Shown: piece by piece, positions 60,991-64,000 of the stretch
Layout of the letters: each line of letters starts with the position of its first letter
Numbering within the stretch: the stretch's first letter is position 1
NCBI GenBank assembly: GCA_050084985.1
Contig: JBITNC010000001.1
Coordinates: 193,130,001-193,194,000, forward strand
Reading direction: 5' to 3'
Origin: Nageia nagi
Taxonomy: Eukaryota; Pinophyta
DNA length: 64,000 nt
Made by a program: the position numbers and the translations under genes
Notes under the pieces: model-generated
Seen by the model: only the letters and a program-made list of their open reading frames with translations
Database searches by the model: none
What the model was told of the DNA's origin: nothing

Positions 60991-62420
60991 TCATAGGGGT
61001 GATATCAAAGCTAAGCATTCGTCAAGAAGTTCCTTACTAAGCTTTTCATATTTATAAAAAGAGATAGCATCACATTCCTTGATAGACCTAAGCTTTTTAG
61101 AGAACATAGCAATAGAAATATTTGTAGGGTTTTTAAACAAAGCATATAAGATCTCTCTATGTGACTTAGATGTAGATATAAGATTATATAAACTAATCTT
61201 GGTAGGAGTAGCATTTAATTTCTCAATCATACTATATGTCCTTGGATCAAGTGGGATACTTACTTGTTCTATGGTGATCAAATTTGGAGCATGCCTTGGA
61301 TGCTCTCTTTGTAACCGATCATAAACCTCTTTTTCCACTAAAACTATATTCATTATTGTCCCTTGATTTGAATCTATTTGATTAATCTTATACTTCCTCT
61401 TAGCAATGAGATCTAATATGGCTACCTCCAATACTTTACAAAACTTTCTAGGATGACCCTTCCTTTGATTATATGTACAATAAACATTAGATTTCCCCAT
61501 AAGAACATTATCATCTTGTGTTGACTTTTCCAATGGCTGCAATAATCTCCTTTTCACCAAATCCCTCATAATAAACTTTGGTTGAATTGGAAAAGTGTAC
61601 CTTATATCTTTTGTAGCGGAAGATCTTAGAAATTTTGATGGAGAGGCAGGTGTATTAGCCATATGCATTGTCTTTTCTTCCTTTTTTGTATATGTATTTC
61701 TATTCTCCTTATTGTAAGAAGTATTTTTGTACTTGATTTCCCTTAATGCAAGAAAAACTTTCTCTTTTTGCAATAACTCTTGTATCAATACTCCAAATCC
61801 AACATTCTTAGTACTAGGATCATGCAAATTGATAATAGGCAAGATAGAATCTCTAAATATGCCACAAATTATATATTAATACAATTTAATTTGAATATAT
61901 TGCCATGCCTTTTTGAATCATGGAATATATTTCTCTATTGTTCCCTTGTCTCATGATGCATAAATCTATAACTATTCCTTATTCTTTGATATTGTGCTTA
62001 TATTGTCCCATGAATAGTTTGATTAATGACTTGAAAGAATCAATTGAACCTCTAAGAAAATTATAGAACCACTAACTAACATCACCTTTCAGATTCCTTA
62101 GGAAAAATTTGGCTATCAATTTCTCCTCTGACCCTAATTTCAACAAGCACTCCTCTTAAAAGCTAATAAGATGTTGCTTTGGGTCTTGGTCACCATTGAA
62201 CATCTCGAATTTCAAGGCCCTATGCTCAGGTAGTAGGGGATAATTATGGATCTCTTTCAATAAGCATGAAATGAATACACCATCATAATCCTCTTCAATT
62301 TGTTATGGTCTCTTGCTATTCTCAAGATTGGTAAGTAGTGCAACTGTGATAGGATCTAGTACTATCGATGAACTACTTGAACTCTTAAATAATTTCATCT
62401 CTTTCCATATTTTCTACTTT
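60991..62420 (-). pseudogene. Tat element gag remnant
   Basis: The capsid part on the minus strand (about 62225-62030) includes L-K-F-E-M-F-N-G-D-Q-D-P-K-Q-H-L and W-F-Y-N-F-L-R-G-S-I-D-S-F, the gypsy Gag pattern, with several stops. The C-terminal part is a 283-codon open frame (61842-60991) with the Tat-type finger-like segment Y-C-T-Y-N-Q-R-K-G-H-P-R-K-F-C-K-V-L-E. It lies between the 5' LTR and the protease, as expected. Confidence 0.78.
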
Positions 62421-62542
62421 CTTATAAATATCTCAAAGTAATTGTTCCATTTTCACATCATTGATGGCATGTATCCATTATATAATTCTTGTGAGATCTT
62501 GCTGAAAGGACAAGATGAATCAAACAATCAAGTACATCAAAA

Positions 62543-63176
62543 TGTAGACCATAAATAATGCATAAATAATGAAATCGATGCACTATTTGTATATGATATG
62601 TAATTGAAGCATATATGAGAAATATGGCATCAAAAAAATAATAATAATCAATGTACCTTCATTGAAATTGCATGAGTATGATTTAGTAGCAACCATCCAT
62701 CAATCACCATAATGCAGAATAAGAAATGCATGCCACCAATGGCCTAAGATGGCATAATATTAGTTGCATGGGATATGCAGATCTATGAATGGAATAAAGA
62801 GTATGTAAAAGTGAGATAAAGGGTTTAACAAATCTATGTAGAAGTGGTGTTACAAAACATTGTTGTTGATTGGATAAGTGATCTTGCATTTTTTGGTACC
62901 TCTCTTGGTATTTTTTGAGGCCCTTGCATGATGTTTCCTTCATGCCCCTAATTTTTCTTTATAGCAATGTCCTATTCTTCTTTTATTCTTGGAATCATTG
63001 CACATTACATGGTTTGATGTGTCTTTATTGATATTTGACACCTTTTACATTATACAATGGCCCATTACATTGTTTGCATTACCTTGGGTATATTTTAACC
63101 CCTTTTTACAATAAATATCCTTGATAATATAAAATGAATTATTTAATATATAATAATTCTTTTTTATACATCTACA
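62543..63176 (-). repeat. Tat element 5' LTR
   Basis: 634 bp, TGTAGACCATAAATAATGC...ATACATCTACA, followed by the TAAGG target-site duplication. No primer-binding site of a familiar type is evident beside it (the minus strand reads TTTTGATGTACTTG). Confidence 0.92.
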
Positions 63177-64000
63177 TAAGGCATGAATAAGAAATAAACT
63201 TGATATCTCACATCTAAGGGTCTTTGGATATGAAGCATTTTCCTTCATAGTTTTTAAGAAAATGAAGTTAGATAATAAGTTATAAAAAATGCATCTTTGT
63301 GGGATATGATAGTCATCATAGAAGGTATAGGCTCTACTCTCCTTCAACAAAATAATTATTGTTTCAAGGTATTTCAAGTTTAATGAGGTTCCTAATGGTT
63401 CTTCTTCAAGTGAAGTCTTTGAAGACTCTTCAAAAATTTCTATGTGGTTGGATATCTCTTCAAATAAGTTGCCTCAAGAGCAAAATTCTCCAACTTAGAG
63501 GATAACTAGAAGCATGAATTTGAATAAGTCTCTCTTTGCTAAAATCAACAATCATAATGAGTCTTCAACCTTTAAGAAGGATGCTTGTTAGATAGATGCC
63601 ATGAAGTTAGAATATAAGGTGCTTATGAAACATGGAACTTAGTACTTAGTTCCAAATTCATCCTTAAAGAATTTAATTATGAATAAGTAGATCTATAAGA
63701 TCAAGTATAATTTAGAATATGAAATTGAAAAATATAAGGCAAAGTTGGTGACTAAGGGTTTTGCTCAAAAGTATGAAGGTGATTATGAGGAAACCTTTGC
63801 CCCAATAGCAAATATGGCTACAGTTAGATTGATCCTTACCCTTTTAGTAGCTCAAGGTTGGAAGGTACTTCAACTTAATGTGAAGAGTACATTTCTCAAT
63901 GGTGACTTAGATGTTGAAATCTTCATGAGTAAATAATAAGGGTTTGTTATGCAAGGAAAATATTCCCATATGTGCAAGCTAAACAAGTGTTTGTATGGAC
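63177..64000 (+). pseudogene. Copia 3 integrase end, linker and RT start (runs off the window)
   Basis: Continues the copia 3 polyprotein interrupted at 55721. The tail of integrase is badly broken. From about 63370 the linker resembles copia 2, with F-N-E-V-P, L-P-Q-E-Q-N-S and R-I-T-R-S-M-N-L-N-K-S-L-F-A-K-I. RT begins with Y-K-A-K-L-V-T-K-G-F-A-Q-K-Y and has Y-E-E-T-F-A-P-I-A (frame 63745-63936), then V-K-S-T-F-L-N-G-D-L, where copia 2 has K-S-A-F-L-N-G-D-L. Two consecutive stops follow the open part. The window ends before YVDD. Confidence 0.88.

Larger units (their letters stand above)
55722..63176 (-). mobile_element. Tat-lineage Ty3/gypsy element inserted in copia 3
   Basis: The LTRs 55722-56330 and 62543-63176 are collinear, with ends TGTAGACC...CATCTACA (the first two dinucleotides changed in the left copy). 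The target-site duplication TAAGG is exact (55717-55721 and 63177-63181). Coding remnants on the minus strand occur in the gypsy order gag, protease, RT, RNase H, integrase. All are broken, and the RT palm is deleted. The polypurine tract AGGGGAAAAA lies next to the left LTR on the minus strand. No antisense PMD is seen. Confidence 0.92.

Overview
This is nuclear DNA of a seed plant with a large, repeat-filled genome. The base composition is strongly AT-rich, there is one intron-containing cell-wall gene, and nearly everything else is Ty1/copia and Ty3/gypsy LTR retrotransposons, many nested inside one another. A gymnosperm-like or similarly bloated genome fits, but the sequence alone does not fix the species. 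There is no prokaryotic gene organisation, CRISPR array or rRNA.

Layout. (1) 3-12737: an old LTR retroelement read on the minus strand, with unusually long LTRs (about 3.95 kb each, direct repeats). A 4.85 kb internal region retains only a broken gag zinc-knuckle segment. Both LTRs contain, antisense to the element, a decayed pentatricopeptide-repeat (PPR) array. (2) 12738-16300: AT-rich, no gene seen. (3) 16640-17864: the one apparently intact host gene, a four-exon xyloglucan endotransglucosylase/hydrolase of group III-B type encoding 315 residues. (4) 18500-29900: AT-rich DNA with a foldback hairpin, a dead copia RT/RNase H piece, a dead gypsy gag piece and an interrupted direct repeat.

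(5) 30042-51814: a nested stack. The outer shell is a Tat-like gypsy element (about 0.73 kb LTRs, TSD ATTTT, minus strand) with a gag remnant and an antisense plant-mobile-domain (PMD) remnant but no visible pol. A copia element (30123-34751, identical 249-bp LTRs, TSD CATAC) sits in its 3' LTR. That copia lacks most of RT and all of RNase H. A second copia (35727-44319, 458-bp LTRs with two differences) sits in the interior. It is nearly complete, broken by four nonsense codons and one frameshift, and its leader carries a captured PPR gene fragment.

(6) 53011-64000: a third copia (plus strand, same family as the second) with many stops, split inside its integrase by a Tat-lineage gypsy element (55722-63176, TSD TAAGG, minus strand). 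That gypsy element retains recognisable gag, protease, RT start, RNase H and integrase, but has lost the RT palm.

The most noteworthy material is the PPR coding sequence found in two unrelated retroelement families, the gag-only elements, the antisense PMD passenger, and a young copia whose broken polyprotein implies movement by enzymes supplied in trans.
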